Shown here one piece after another: positions 20,901 through 31,382 of a DNA stretch of 64,000 bases. Numbering within the stretch: position 1 is the stretch's first letter; every line of letters starts with the position of its first letter. The translations under genes were made by a program, and so were the position numbers. Below the pieces are notes generated by a model. The model made no database searches. It was given only the letters and a program-made list of their open reading frames with translations, and was not told the DNA's origin. Origin of the DNA: Takakia lepidozioides (Eukaryota > Streptophyta > Takakiopsida > Takakiales > Takakiaceae); NCBI GenBank assembly GCA_030704615.1, contig CM060733.1, forward strand, positions 16,368,001-16,432,000, in the 5' to 3' direction.

Positions 20901-21388
20901 TTCTTGGCCGTGCAGGGCGACTGGATGAGGCGGAGAAGTTAATTTACAATATGCCGATCAAACCAGACTCTTCTGTGTGGAGGGCCTTGCTTGGTGCCTG
21001 CAGACTTCAAGGTAACCTGGAGATAGCAGAACGTGCAGCAAAAAGCCTTCTCAAGGGGGATCCACATGACGCTGCAACGTATGTGCCGTTATCAAACATC
21101 TATGATGCAGCTGGCTTGTGGGGTAGTAAAGCAAAGGTGAAAAAAACAATGGAGGACAGAGGTGCCAGAAAGGAGCCAGGGCACAGCTACATTGAGGTTG
21201 ACAATCAAGTGAATATTTTCGTTGCAGACAACACATTGCATTCAGAGAGTGAGGAAATCCATCTTGAGCTGAAGAAATTATCCGAGTGGATGAAGGAGGA
21301 TGGGTATGTGCCTGACAGCCGCTTTGTATTGCATGAGGCTGATGAAGAGCGAAAGGAATTATCCTTTCTCACCACAGAGAGAAGTTAG
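17939..21388 (+). CDS. PLS-class pentatricopeptide repeat (PPR) protein, 5'-partial
   Basis: After the gap an unbroken frame of about 1150 codons encodes a PPR protein, a class that binds organellar RNA sequence-specifically. It has nine near-identical modules of 101 aa (303 nt), each a P-L-S triplet with GKEVHADIIKAG, NMYAKCGSLKDARQVFDNM and VVSWSAMIxxYxQxGxGREA. Module marker positions repeat at 18102, 18405, 18708, 19011, 19314, 19617, 19920, 20223 and 20526 with no indel. The last S motif, E1 and E2 follow (MVDLLGRAGRLDEAEKLI, ALLGACRLQGNLEIAE, KEPGHSYIEVDNQVNIFV). The frame stops at 21388, inside what should be the start of a DYW deaminase domain, so the product lacks editing deaminase activity unless supplied in trans. 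The start codon is lost in the gap. Confidence 0.88.
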   Translation, partial: QGQAQSADVRTVCVTGRLTKVSHVLNQGGIKTDSDTYVCLLKECIKMKDLAQGKQVHAHIIQSGVKPNIFLYNTLVEMYAKCGSLANARQVFDKMPERSLLTWNIMVAGYAKHNCGRQALEMYELMQREGVTPDRVTFICVLQGCASVVALGKGKEVHADIMKAGIAADIILETALVNMYAKCRSMKDAHQLFNNMAQRNVVSWSTVIAGYAQNGFGREALEMYEQMIGEGVWPNKVTFICLLKACASLGALEKGREVHNGIIKFGIVPDIILDTGLVNMYAKCGSMNDARLLFENMAERDVVAFSAVIAGYAQHGCGSEAFEIYGQMIREGVTPDKVTFICILNACASLAALEKGKEVHADVIKAGIASYINLETALVNMYAKCGSLKDARQVFDNMAQRNVVSWSAMIKAYGQHGCGGEALEIYDDMIREGMPPDKITFICVLNACASLADLERGKAVHTDIIKAGIAAYIDLENTLVDMYAKCGSLKDARQVFANMAQRNVVSWNTMIVGYDQNGCGREAWEIYEEMIREGVTPDRITFISIINVCASLAALEKGKGVHANIIKAGIASNKNLEIALVNMYAKCGSLEDARHVFDNCAQQDVVSLNIMIAGYGQNGRAREAWVMYEQMISERVTPNKITFICVLKACGNLGVLEKGKEVHADIIKAGFVPDVILENTLVNMYAKCGSLNDARQVFDSMPQRDVVSWNAMIAGYGQHGHDREAWEIYEEMIRKGVMPDKVTFICVLNACACPEALEKGKEIHADIIKARIAPFVNLENTLVNMYARCGSLKDARNVFDNMTERSVVSWSGMIAAYAQKGCGKDALEIYEQMMREGVTPNKVTFICVFNACAGLAALEKGKEVHADMIKAAMLPTISLENSLVDMYAKCGSIHDARQVFDNMTARNVVSWNAMIAAYGQHGRGREALQLFDRMQRECWMPDGATFICLLRACSHVGLVDEGCHYFESLSQYHGLAPAVEHFSCMVDLLGRAGRLDEAEKLIYNMPIKPDSSVWRALLGACRLQGNLEIAERAAKSLLKGDPHDAATYVPLSNIYDAAGLWGSKAKVKKTMEDRGARKEPGHSYIEVDNQVNIFVADNTLHSESEEIHLELKKLSEWMKEDGYVPDSRFVLHEADEERKELSFLTTERS

Positions 21389-21480
21389 GCATTGCTTTTG
21401 GGCTATTAGCACGCTCCCTGAGAAGCCTATCCGAGTAAGAACCTTTGGATCTGTGGTGACTGCCACACTGCCACCAAGTT
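21370..21480 (+). pseudogene. Frame-broken DYW deaminase remnant
   Basis: Just past the PPR frame, other frames read HREKLGIAFGLLA (from about 21377), LPEKPIRV (about 21418) and KNLWICGDCHTATKFMSKIA (about 21438). These are consecutive pieces of a DYW domain (family HSEKLAIAFG and CGDCHTATKFISK). At least three frame changes separate them, and the terminal region with the DYW tripeptide is not recognisable. The domain was present in the ancestor and has decayed, unless the indels are assembly errors. Confidence 0.8.
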
Positions 21481-22261
21481 CATGTCGAAGATTGCTAGCA
21501 AGCAATCACTTCTTGTTTTTGTGGGGATCGCTGGTAAAGCAAGCAACACGCATGTAGGAAAATCCAGATTGCCTGTAATTGGTGATGGTTCACTAGTTAG
21601 TGCCGTACTTTTCTTGCGATGAGATGAGAAAACCTGGACTACATGGAAGTTGCGGTGGTCAATGGGTGCACTGTCCCAAATGGGTGTGATAGGTTCTTCA
21701 CGTGCCCTGGACTTTCAGGGTCCTCCACCACAGGTGGAACGACTGAATTTTTTCATCTTCCAAATTCAAGAACCTGATTAATAACTTCAGTTCCTTCCTG
21801 AATCTCTGGCCTCATACAGAAAAAGAAGAAGCCCGTGGTTAAAAAGGGCCCAGTCAAGAGTACAAGTACCAACACTTTTGAACAGTCAGCATTCAACACT
21901 GGGAACCAGTTAGACTTCTGATCCTCAATGACAGAAATGCAGTAAGTTCCTTTCTCACTTTTCAATTCTTGTTATGCTTGGCATTGCTATGAAGATACCT
22001 CATATGGCTATTGTAAGACCTTCATTTTGGAGCCTATCCCCATTCACAGATTTTACTCAAGAAGATTTGGAGATCTTATGTGCGCTTTAGTGTAAGGGTT
22101 TACAATTTTAAATCGCACAGGATGGCGGGGTTGAATCAGGCACAGTGGTCTGGATCAGTCGTTACTATCACATCGACTGCTTTTGAAAGAGGACCAAGAG
22201 ACGGAGTCAACAGCAGTTCTTCTGGCAGGAGTTCTTGTGGTTCTGTGACGACATTGTCTAA

Positions 22262-22975
22262 GGCAGGATGCACTGCACCTTCTGAACCAGCAGTGCATTT
22301 CGGTAGACTGCAAGTGCACGCCCACATCATTCAAAGTGGATTCAACCCAAAGATCTTTCTATTCAACACCCCTGCGATTATGTATGCCAAGTGTGGGAGT
22401 ATGATGGATGCACGGCAAGTGTTTGACAAATGCCTGAATGAGGTATGTTTACATGGAATATCATGATAGCAGGACATGCAAAGCATGGGTGTGGTAGGGA
22501 AGCTTTAAGCTCTACCAGCAAGGTACGCTCAGCATGAGTGTGGTAGGGAGGCTTTTGAGATATATGAGCAAATGTCAGCTGAAGGGGTGATGCCCAACAA
22601 AATTATGTTCATTGGTGTTCTCAGTGCATGTGCAGCCTGGGCAGCACTGGAAAAGCATAGAGGTCCATGCTCACATTATTAAAGCTGGAATTGTGCCAGA
22701 TATCATTGTGCAGACTGCCCTTGTGGACATGTATGCCAAACATGGGAGCATAAAGGATGCTGGGCCTGTGTTTGACAACATGGCTCAATGAAATATGGTC
22801 TCAGTTGCAGGGTATGCTCGACATGGTTGGCTTTGGAGATTTAATGACAAGGGCAGGCGTGACACCTAACATGGTCACATTCATTTGCGTTCTCGATGCG
22901 TTGTGCCAGCCTAGGTGCCCTGGATAAGGGTAAGGAGGTCCATGTTGACATCATCAGAGCTGGAATGGTGCCAAG
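22262..22975 (+). pseudogene. PPR pseudogene related to the upstream PPR gene
   Basis: Scattered PPR pieces lie in changing frames: VHAHIIQSGFNPKIFLFNTP with MYAKCGSMMDARQVFDKC (22305-22430), then IYEQM-, VHAHIIKAGIVPDIIVQTAL- and MYAKHGSIKDA-like stretches to about 22975. Short deletions and frameshifts are frequent. It resembles the N-terminal module of the neighbouring gene, consistent with a tandem duplicate that decayed. Confidence 0.8.
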
Positions 22976-22984
22976 CACACTATA

Positions 22985-23932
22985 ATTTTAAAAGTAAGTT
23001 GTCGGGACCAACTAAGTTAGTCCCTCTCTTTCGGTCACCCTGCCAACAGCAGGCATAGGTGATAAGCCATGATTCTCCCTCCTTCCCTAGCTCTTCAAAT
23101 CTTTGCACTAACCTCACAGACAACATACCAAAGCAAAAATATTTTCCAAAGCCAGCTACTTTTTGAAGGGTGTGCATGGTCAACCTGCAGTGCAGAGGTG
23201 CTGAAGTGCTACATTTTGAGAAGTCTCAGCTTTCAACTCTTAAGAAGCCGCCCGTCTTCGAAACCAGAGGAAACCATTCCATAATTCTTACGTATCGTAC
23301 AATGGGGTTTGTGATTCAGCTGGTCAAAAAGTTATACCATTATAAATTCCTAAAATTTTCTGCTTTTGGTTCTACCTACAATGTTGTGCTCCATGTTCTT
23401 TTCGTGTTGTTTATATCTTTGAGTACTCTTTGTTCTCCTGTATGACACCGGCATTTTCCAAGTGCATAGTCTCGTTCTACTAGTTACTCGGATTTTACAG
23501 GAGTTTCCCTTTGGCTTTTCAACTTCATGTGTATGCAGGGTCAATTGTGGGACGACTCTCCATTATGCCTTTACTTCCTCAAACATGTTTTCCTTGAGCT
23601 CGTAGGCAAGCACTATTTAGGGCTAGAGTTTATGTGGACGATAGTGCGTCCGAGCCTCAAGAATGTAGTTCTGGTTCAGATGGTTCATCCCCCTGAGTTT
23701 TATGTCATTTATACTTTTTGTGCTGGTATTTGATTGTGTGGTTACATCCTGAACTTGGGACTTAGTGAATTTGATATTAAATTCTTTCTTGCATTTTCTA
23801 ATCATTTCCAACTTCCAAAATCTGCGCCAAAAAAAATAAATCCGTATGTGTGTGACACCTTCCATGCCTATAGGGCTTTCCATAAACATCGTGTCCACAT
23901 GAATAGGGCCGTGGCACATGCGACCACTAAAC
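22985..23932. other. No recognisable gene
   Basis: Only short frames without motifs are seen between the PPR pseudogene and the plastid-like insertion. Confidence 0.3.
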
Positions 23933-24225
23933 CTTGCTTCTTGCAATAAACCAATAAACCAATAAATAACCCCCCTCCCTCGCAAGGGATGGAAGGGCAG
24001 GGCGGAGGAGGGTTCTCTGCCTGGAAGGTAAACCTACCTATTATGGTGTACCTTCCGGAATTAGAGCCTCACAATCATTAGCCAATATGCTTTTACCTCA
24101 TGCTCTTCTTCGGTGTCTTAGGCGTAGAGGAACCACACCAATCCATCCCGAACTTGGTGGTGAAACTCTACTGCGGTGACAATACTGTAGGGGGAGCTTG
24201 CTACTTGCAATAAACCAATAAACCA
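23933..24225. repeat. 29-bp direct repeats flanking the plastid-like insert
   Basis: Copies at 23933-23961 and 24197-24225 agree at 28 of 29 bases (common part TTGCAATAAACCAATAAACC). They bracket 235 bp that includes the 5S rRNA fragment. They may be a long target-site duplication formed during insertion, or a pre-existing tandem repeat. Confidence 0.8.
24108..24196 (+). pseudogene. Plastid-type 5S rRNA fragment (nuclear plastid DNA)
   Basis: From GGTGTCTTAGGCGTAGAGG through ATCCATCCCGAACTTGG and CTGCGGTGACAATACTG the sequence matches chloroplast 5S rRNA almost base for base, and not nuclear or mitochondrial plant 5S. About the last 30 nt of the rRNA are absent, so it is a partial copy. It is probably a nuclear plastid DNA insertion. 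The upstream part of the insert (23962-24107) may be plastid spacer, but I do not recognise it. Confidence 0.85.
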
Positions 24226-25514
24226 TGACGACATGAACCTGCTCACGCCGTCGCATTCCAGCAATTTTTGTGGGGGGTGGGCAGGTTTAGAGTCAAGTAC
24301 TATCTCATTGTTTCCTCGTATGAAATAGGCTCAGCTTTACATTGGTGTGGCCTGATTGTGTTCCAAATAGCCCATATTGCATTCCAGAGTGGCGATCCGA
24401 TGGATGTAGGTTTGTAACCATGGGTAGTCCAAACATGTATGTTTTTGGTTTAAAAAGCTATGGATTGAGGGGATATGAAGGTTTGTCGTCTCAAGGCAAC
24501 ATGCTTGGCCATAGAGATTGCACTCTCTCAGGGACGATCAACCCTGCAGCTCAATACAACACAAAGCTCCAAGTTACCATTGCCTCCCTCTCGCCTCACA
24601 TTGCAGAGCTGTGGGTCACTGTTGGGGGGAGGGTGGATTTTCATCTTCCCCTCTTATTATTAGTAATAAAATTTAGAGGGCCACTGTCCCCTGTTCTTCT
24701 TTTCTTTTTTTCTTTTTTTTCCCTAAAGAACAGGGGAAAGTTTGTTCATTGAAAGTGGATCACTAAAAAAAAGAAAAAAATCATTGCATGCATCCCATGA
24801 GACCATGCCACATGTCAGGATTCCATGAGCCCAAGTGTAAAGAGTAAAGCTAGAGGGGACCAGCAGCATCCATCCATCCTTCATCCACCAGTGGACGAAA
24901 ATGTGGTGAACTGGCAACGGATGGCGTGCGTTGGCTACTAAGAGCTACGCATGCCCCCCGACACGCAACTGACCTACGACCTAGCCTGCGGGGTGCTGGA
25001 CGGCCCGATGACGTCCACTCCGGAAATCGGACGGTTCGAAGTGGGTAGGGGGTTAAGCAGCCCGCACCGCTCCCTGCCCCCTCCATGTGTCTGGCAGCCT
25101 GTCCTCGATCCCTTCAAAATCTCTCGGCACCTGCTTCCATCAGCAGCCGCAGTGGATCTGCATAGATTCAAAGCGTTTTGAGAATCATCAGACAGGTGCG
25201 TGGATTGCACAGCGGACGTAATCGGGAGCTTGTGTGTTGGATGTTCGTTGGGAACCTTGTCTGCTTCGCGGACAGGAGGATCTTGTTCATTTGGTGCGTT
25301 TGAGCATGTCTTGTTGACCTAGATTAGTAACGAGTTGGAGGGTTGGGAGATCTTAGATGCTACCGTGTCTGTGACTGTGAGGTATTTTCATTTGGGAGGT
25401 AGGGTTTTTGGAACTGACTGCGAATCTTGTCTCCGCCTTGTATCAGGTCCTTGAAACTGTCTGGAACCGCATTCTAGAAGTGGGTCTTGCATTGCAACGA
25501 GGAAGAACAGCGCG
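24226..25514. promoter_or_regulatory. Upstream region of the reticulon gene
   Basis: This stretch contains a hairpin (CCCCTGTTCTT near 24688 pairing with AAGAACAGGGG near 24726, enclosing a T-rich loop) and no recognised gene. The 5' UTR and promoter of the reticulon gene should lie in the right half; a 5' UTR intron is possible but not shown. Confidence 0.35.
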
Positions 25515-27230
25515 ATGTCTGAAAATTCGGATGTGCCTACCGTGGCTGCCGCTGCCAATTCAGTGGCAGACACTGCGTCAAAGCTTCCTGCCTCTACGTC
25601 TGCCCCCTCGGGGCAATCTGCTCGTCTCTTCGGCAGGCAGAAGACTGTCCATGAGCTTCTTGGTGGTGGAAAACGTAAGGGTGCTCTTGATCACTGATGA
25701 CGACATTTGTATCTGATTTTCTTGTATCTCGACCTTGTTACGAAGGTCTGAACCCTCCTACTTGATGATATTCGAGTTTCAGGGACCCTCCCTGGTCTGG
25801 ATCTTCATTTGCATGTTAGCTCTGACCTTACTCTGTGATTTTAGGTATCGCAGCAAAGACGGGCACTTATTTTATGGTGCACCATTCAAGAATTTAGTCA
25901 ATTGAAGTTACCAGCCATGCAATTCTCAAGAGTATTGTTCTTATTTTTGCAGGTGCTGATCTGCTTTTGTGGAAGCAGAAGTACCACGCCATCGGCATTC
26001 TTGCGGCAGCAACGCTTACATGGTTCTTGCTTCAGAAATCAGGATATACAGTCCTTTCACTCGTCGCCAACGCCCTTCTTGTCGTTATTGTTATCCTCTT
26101 TGTATGGGCAAATCTGGCATCTCTCTTAAATAGGTAAGCCTTCTTTTTGGCACATTTTTTGTTTGAGAAGGCAGGTTACACTCTCCCTTTACTACTCTTC
26201 CATGAACTCGTCTAGTTGTTACTCTTTGAGAAGAGAGTTATATGCATGGACTTTGTCTTGCACTGAACCCTTTTCATGTGTAGTCCTCAAATTTACATAT
26301 TCCAACTCCATGATACAAAAAAGATGCTGTGGATGAATATGTTTTTCATATGGATTGTGCTTGAAACGGATAAGCAATCGTTTTCATATGCTGCTATGGT
26401 CCTTGCAGGTCTCCCCCTCCTTTGCCCGAGATGTCACTATCCGAGGATTTTGTCTACAGCACAGCCAAAAATGTTCGCCAGGAGCTGAACAAAGTTCTGG
26501 CGATCGTGCACGATGTAGCTCTAGGCAAGGATTTCAAGCTGTTCTTGAAGGTGCACATTTTATAAACCCCCAAAGTGTTTGCACTTGTTGCCACAGTGGA
26601 AGTTGGTCTCAACTAAGCATTGCACAACTTTTCCAGGTCATTGCTGCGTTGTGGATTGTATCAACTGTCGCAGCAGGGTTCACCTTCTTTACTCTTGCTT
26701 ATCTTGGTATGCACACAGCTTTACTCTTGGTTACTATTTACTGCCAGTTTATGTCCATTTGGTGAATTTAGGTTCATGTAATTCTAAGTTGAGCATAAAG
26801 ACCATCTAGTGTACTTTTAGTGCAAGTGAATATTTTGAACCCAGCATTTGGGTCACATGGTGGTCTCCTCTGGCAGTCCCTTTTCTTTTCTCACACATGC
26901 TGGGTACCTTACAAGTAGAGGACTGAAGGGTGATGTCAAGTTGCTTAGAATGAAGGGAAATTTGTCAGTAAACTCACAAGTGTTTGTATCCTCTGGAAAG
27001 TGGTCTTTCTCTCCAGTCTACTGTATTTTGTTGGGCTCTGACTGTCATGTATTTCTTTTCCAACAGGTATTCTTGGTGCCTTCATCTTGCCCGTCCTCTA
27101 CAACAAGTACGAGAATGAAATAGACAAGTACGTGAAGATTGTAGGTGATCAGTTTCACAAATATTACCAGAAATTTGATGCTGTTGTTCTGAGGAAGATT
27201 CCTAGAGCAAAGGAGAAGAAGTTGCAGTAG
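25515..27230 (+). CDS. RTNLB: Reticulon-like protein B (RTNLB)
   Basis: Five exons (25515-25674, 25953-26133, 26409-26550, 26637-26706, 27067-27230) join with GT-AG sites and consistent phases into 717 nt, giving 238 aa. The N-terminus is short and polar with FGRQKTVHELLGGGKRADLLLW, the usual entry to the reticulon homology domain. Two long hydrophobic hairpins follow, one after YHAIGILAAATLTWFLL (with VVIVILFVWANLASLLNR) and one around VIAALWIVSTVAAGFTFFTL with the tail YNKYENEIDKYV. Plant RTNLBs shape tubular ER by inserting these hairpins in the cytosolic leaflet. The C-terminus KEKKLQ lacks a classical dilysine signal. Length and intron phases look normal and nothing is broken. Confidence 0.93.
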
Positions 27231-28620
27231 GTTTGTGTAGGCTTGGTTCAGTGTGTGCTACCACTACCACGTTTCCAGGCATGACATGTAAATACCAATT
27301 AGTAGAGCTGCTCTGTAGATGCCTGTTGTTTTTACAGAAGAGTCACCATGTTTCAGAGTTGGGTTATGTGCAGCTTAGTAAAGTAACCCTAAGACTCATA
27401 TACGGCAACGATCAACTTTTCCTACATTTAGAAATTATATATTGGTGTGGTAGGAGACTTTGTTACTTGGTTATTGGGGAACTAAGCTTGCGGTCCAGCA
27501 CCCTTCCTAGAGTGTCACCCTGTTTGATCAGCCTTTACTAAGCTTGTGTTGACCCAAGAAGGTAGCCGGGGAGGTGGTCTGTGCATGTTGTCATGTAATA
27601 TTAATGCTTGGGAGGTTGACATTTTGGGACTTCATTTGTATTTGAGCAGGGATGTATACTTCCATAGGAAATTCCATGAAATAAAAACCCTAAGGGCTTT
27701 TTTCAGGTTTTGACTGCAAAATCTGGCCACCCTTATATTAACTTCTAACATGCCCAGATGTACATACTTGACCGAGGAGTTATGCTTACATACATTTCTA
27801 CCTTACACTAAATTTCACGGCATTTTACTCTAATTGAAATCTTTGTTGACATGAAAATTGTTGCAACCTCTGCTTGAGGCTCGGGTTGGCTAGGATGTTT
27901 GATCACTTATCTGGAGGTTCTCAGAACAGTAAAGACCCCTACTGGGAACATGCCTCATCATGTTGGTCACCTTCTTTAACTTTTTAGGTTTTTGGTATAT
28001 GATTTTGTACTAATCCAGGGAAGTGGGTCTGCAACTATATTTTCTGCACACGGTTACCTCTAAAGTATTGTTTGGAAAACTGGCCGGTGGGCCTATTGTC
28101 ATTCAAGTTGGGAAGGTCCTCCTGAATTTTGATGTTGAATCCATCCACGGTTCATAGGGGTTCTGTAAACACTTTTCTCTCTTAGGACTCCAATGGCCAG
28201 ACTGCACAGGGCGGACTCCCACCCCCTGACCAATTGTCCTGTGGCAGGTACCTTTGGAAAGCCCTTGCACCAGGTTACATTAAAGCTACTTCATACATGG
28301 GGTTAGATTAAAAAAGAATAAAGATAAAGATAAAGTTTCTTTAACGTCCAGTGAATTTACAGAGCCTACAGAGATCAAAAATTTACAGAGATTAAAAAAG
28401 GATGTGACTGAAACGGGTTATGTAGGCCTTTGCGGGTTGATAGACATAGCGGACTGAGGGCTGTTAGTTTTCCCTTCACTGCTATTGGGATATGGTTATC
28501 GGAAGGAATCAATCCCTCCCCTCTTTGCGGGGATAACTATCTCTTTGTTGATCCTCTACCTTTGGTAACAATATGTAGAGCAGTTTCATTCGGGCCCTGA
28601 TTTTAGAGTGGTCCACGAAT
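27231..28620. other. 3' flank of the reticulon gene, no further gene seen
   Basis: This includes the probable RTNLB 3' UTR and AT-rich sequence. A short GATAAA repeat lies at about 28318-28335. No coding motif is seen. Confidence 0.3.
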
Positions 28621-28960
28621 TACTGCGGCCCAGGAATTAGAGGGGGGCGCTTATGTAGGAAGGCCACGTGTATTAAGGAATGAGATGAGGGGTCAAAAAA
28701 AAGAAGGGAAGAATTGGCCAAATTTAGAATAGGGAGTTTTGTAGGGTAGACATGTGTCCAGGGCCTTCTAGAAGGGTCCCAGGTTCGGCGGGCTTCTAGA
28801 AGGGTCCCACCGCCGTGAGAGGGTATATAAAGGAGGGCCCCCCTCTTACTACCTACTAACTTACTACTTACTAAATTAATAAATAGTGGGCTCTGCAAAG
28901 GCAGGGCCCCCAAAAAAAAAACAGCAAACATGAATCAATTAATTATTTATTTAATCTCTT
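28620..28960 (+). promoter_or_regulatory. LTR-like promoter with paired heat-shock-type palindromes
   Basis: Two copies of TTCTAGAAGGGTCCCA lie 28 bp apart. They contain the palindromes CCTTCTAGAAGG (28764-28775) and CTTCTAGAAG (28793-28802), whose TTCnnGAA cores match heat-shock elements. A TATA box, TATATAA, lies at 28824-28830, 22 bp after the second, and AATAAATA follows near 28880. Neither strand has a gene directly downstream, so it resembles a solo LTR or abandoned retroelement promoter. Ends and target duplications were not identified. Confidence 0.4.
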
Positions 28961-29301
28961 GTCATTGTTCTCAGGAATCTCCTCCACGTTCTCCGTGTGT
29001 CTAAGCCTTATGGCAGCCTAGGAGGCATGTAAGGGTTTAATTTTTTCCCTTCAATAATTAGAACAAAGTAACCAGGGCCTCTGCCCCTGTCCGAGAAAGA
29101 AAGAAAAAAAAAAAGTCTTCCGGAGTTCTGGTCCTCCCAAGTTTTTTTCTTAAAAAAATATAAAGGAAACCTGGGAGCGACAGGCCCTCCTTGAGTAGGG
29201 GGGGAAATTAACCCCCTTTCATTTATGGCCCATGAGACCTACAGGACGATTGACACCCAGACATACTGTCATGAACATTCCCACACATGGGGCAGGGCAG
29301 C

Positions 29302-29363
29302 GGGTTTGAACCCTGAGCTACCAGGGCGACACACCTGTGCACTAACCAGCTGAGCTACCAGCC
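29302..29363 (-). repeat. tRNA-derived SINE head
   Basis: On the minus strand, GGCTGGTAGCTCAGCTGGTT (A-box context TAGCTCAGCTGG, from 29363 down) is followed by GGGTTCAAACCC (B-box, 29302-29313). The spacing is like a tRNA gene, but the sequence between does not make an anticodon arm and there is no matching 3' acceptor half. This is the pattern of the 5' end of a tRNA-derived SINE with an internal pol III promoter. The body would run towards lower coordinates; its end was not defined. Confidence 0.6.
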
Positions 29364-31382
29364 AATGTGCCAAAGTTGACATTTTTTCTTAAGAAAAAAT
29401 GCTGCAAAGGATTGCAAATTGGTTAAAATTCTTTCCAACATGATAGGATCCTTGTATTCTGGACAAAGATACAAACATCATTATATGTCCCTAAGCTATT
29501 TTTTGATATCAAAGGGTGCAACATAAATTGGGTGCACGTTATGAGAAGGAAGACTGAAATCTTCCATGCACATGCGAACTCTATATGATATAGCAATCAA
29601 TTTCAATCAGTTCAACGTTGAAGCATAAAACTCTGCAAGAATTTGTGTAGATACCGACTTCACACAATGCTTTGCAAGCAATTGTGTCTATTCCAATTGT
29701 GTGAAGTCTGTACGTCTGTACCCAGACGATGTACCCAGACGATTACCAGACAATTAGTAAGTGAGAATCGACACATCTGACTGCGCTCACTGTGACCCTG
29801 TAGGCAAAGACAATTCAGGGATAAAGTCTCAGAGAAACAATGCATACTGGCATATAACCCCAGGTGAAACCCAGCTCTGAAAAAGTAGAAGAATAAAAGA
29901 CGATATTAATTGGTCCGCACAAATTTGGTAGCTTCTATACAAAGATTTATGTACAGAGGTTCAAGAACACATCGTAACAACCTGTGTTAACTACACATTT
30001 TTTTCACTGTTAGTTTTTCATGGGAAAATGATTTATGGTCTATGGTGGGCGTGGTAAGGGTGAACACCTAGGGATTCTGACTGCGGAAATCTAGCCTCCA
30101 GCTTATTGTGTTGTTATTTGGAATCTGAATTGACCTCAAATACCTTCCTATTGGTGGCATTCTACACCTGCGCAACCAAGCAAGGAAAGGGGTTGGCTGG
30201 CTTTACTATACAGTTTACAAGCCAGCGCAACCTTCCTTTACCAAAGCTTTACAGATAACCATAGCTGCCCAGCTAAGACTCCATACCAAAAACTGCACTC
30301 TTCCACCACAGTGAGTCCTCCAATCTACGTCCAGATGGTGGTTGCATCTGCACCTGGGTTGCTGGCACGTCTAAAAGGTCCTAACCAGCACAAGAAGAAT
30401 AGGCCTAGATTTTCTTTGAAGCCGATTTTTCCAATTGGGATATTATGGCAACCCTGAAATAGAGGCGCCCTTGGTTTTCAATGGAGGTGGCTGCGCACAG
30501 CCTGTCTAGTACACTGACCAGCATTTGTGCCCTCTGACATGGCACATAGTTGAATCTCAGGAGCTGAGTGGCGAAGGGGAAACAGCTTAGCAGAAGCATA
30601 GGAGGAGAACGGTGCCAAGGATGAAGAATTGCTGACTGGAGGTCGGGGACAACCATCTGAAAGTCTTGGTTTTTGTCACTCGTCAGATGTGAAACCTGCC
30701 CATAGAAGGGCCCATAAATGGCCTAGCAATCTGTTGATTATGCCAAACAAGTAAACTGATCACTGTCAGAATTTCCTCCCCATGTTAGTTCCTTTCACAA
30801 GTTACTATTATAGTATCTCATAAAAGAGTTTGATTGTGACAGCTACCACTGTTGCCCTTTACTGCAGTGATCCCATGTGGGCCTCAGCGAGTGAGCTTGG
30901 CTGCAATTCTTTCAAGTATCTCTTTCCAAGGAAATTTTGACTACAACAGACACCTGGCAACAGGGAGGGAAAGTTACTGGTTGCTTAGATTCCAGGTGCA
31001 CACTGTTGCAGAGCCTTGGGTAATCTAGCAGGGGGCAATCACCAGACGCTTCATGCCCGACTTCCACATGGGCATTTGCTGGTGCTGTTGTAAGTGAGAA
31101 TAACCTCTTGCGATGGGGGTGTCTTTCAGAAAGAACATTTTGATACCAGCTGTTAATCTGTAGCACAAGGAATTAAGACTAGACTCTTAATGGGCAACTA
31201 ATCCGAGGGCAACCCAAATTCCAACTCATGGTCCCCCTGGCTTGTCCGAGCAGTCACGATGAGGACACTCCAATAACCATCGGCCAGCAGCACATAAAAT
31301 TTTGCAGAGTACTTGTTAAAGATTGTTTTGGCTGACCACTGCCAGGTACCAAAGGTAAAAGCAAACCATGTAAGATAACATT
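29364..31382. other. No recognisable gene; 3' flank of the ATG18 gene
   Basis: Only short frames without motifs are seen. The right part probably includes the ATG18 3' UTR and possibly a short last exon near 31345. Confidence 0.3.

Noticed and set aside
24108-24196. Functional 5S rRNA gene
   Set aside because: The sequence is plastid-type, lacks its 3' end and sits in nuclear DNA between direct repeats.
29302-29363. Functional tRNA gene
   Set aside because: A and B boxes are present, but there is no anticodon arm and no complementary acceptor 3' half.
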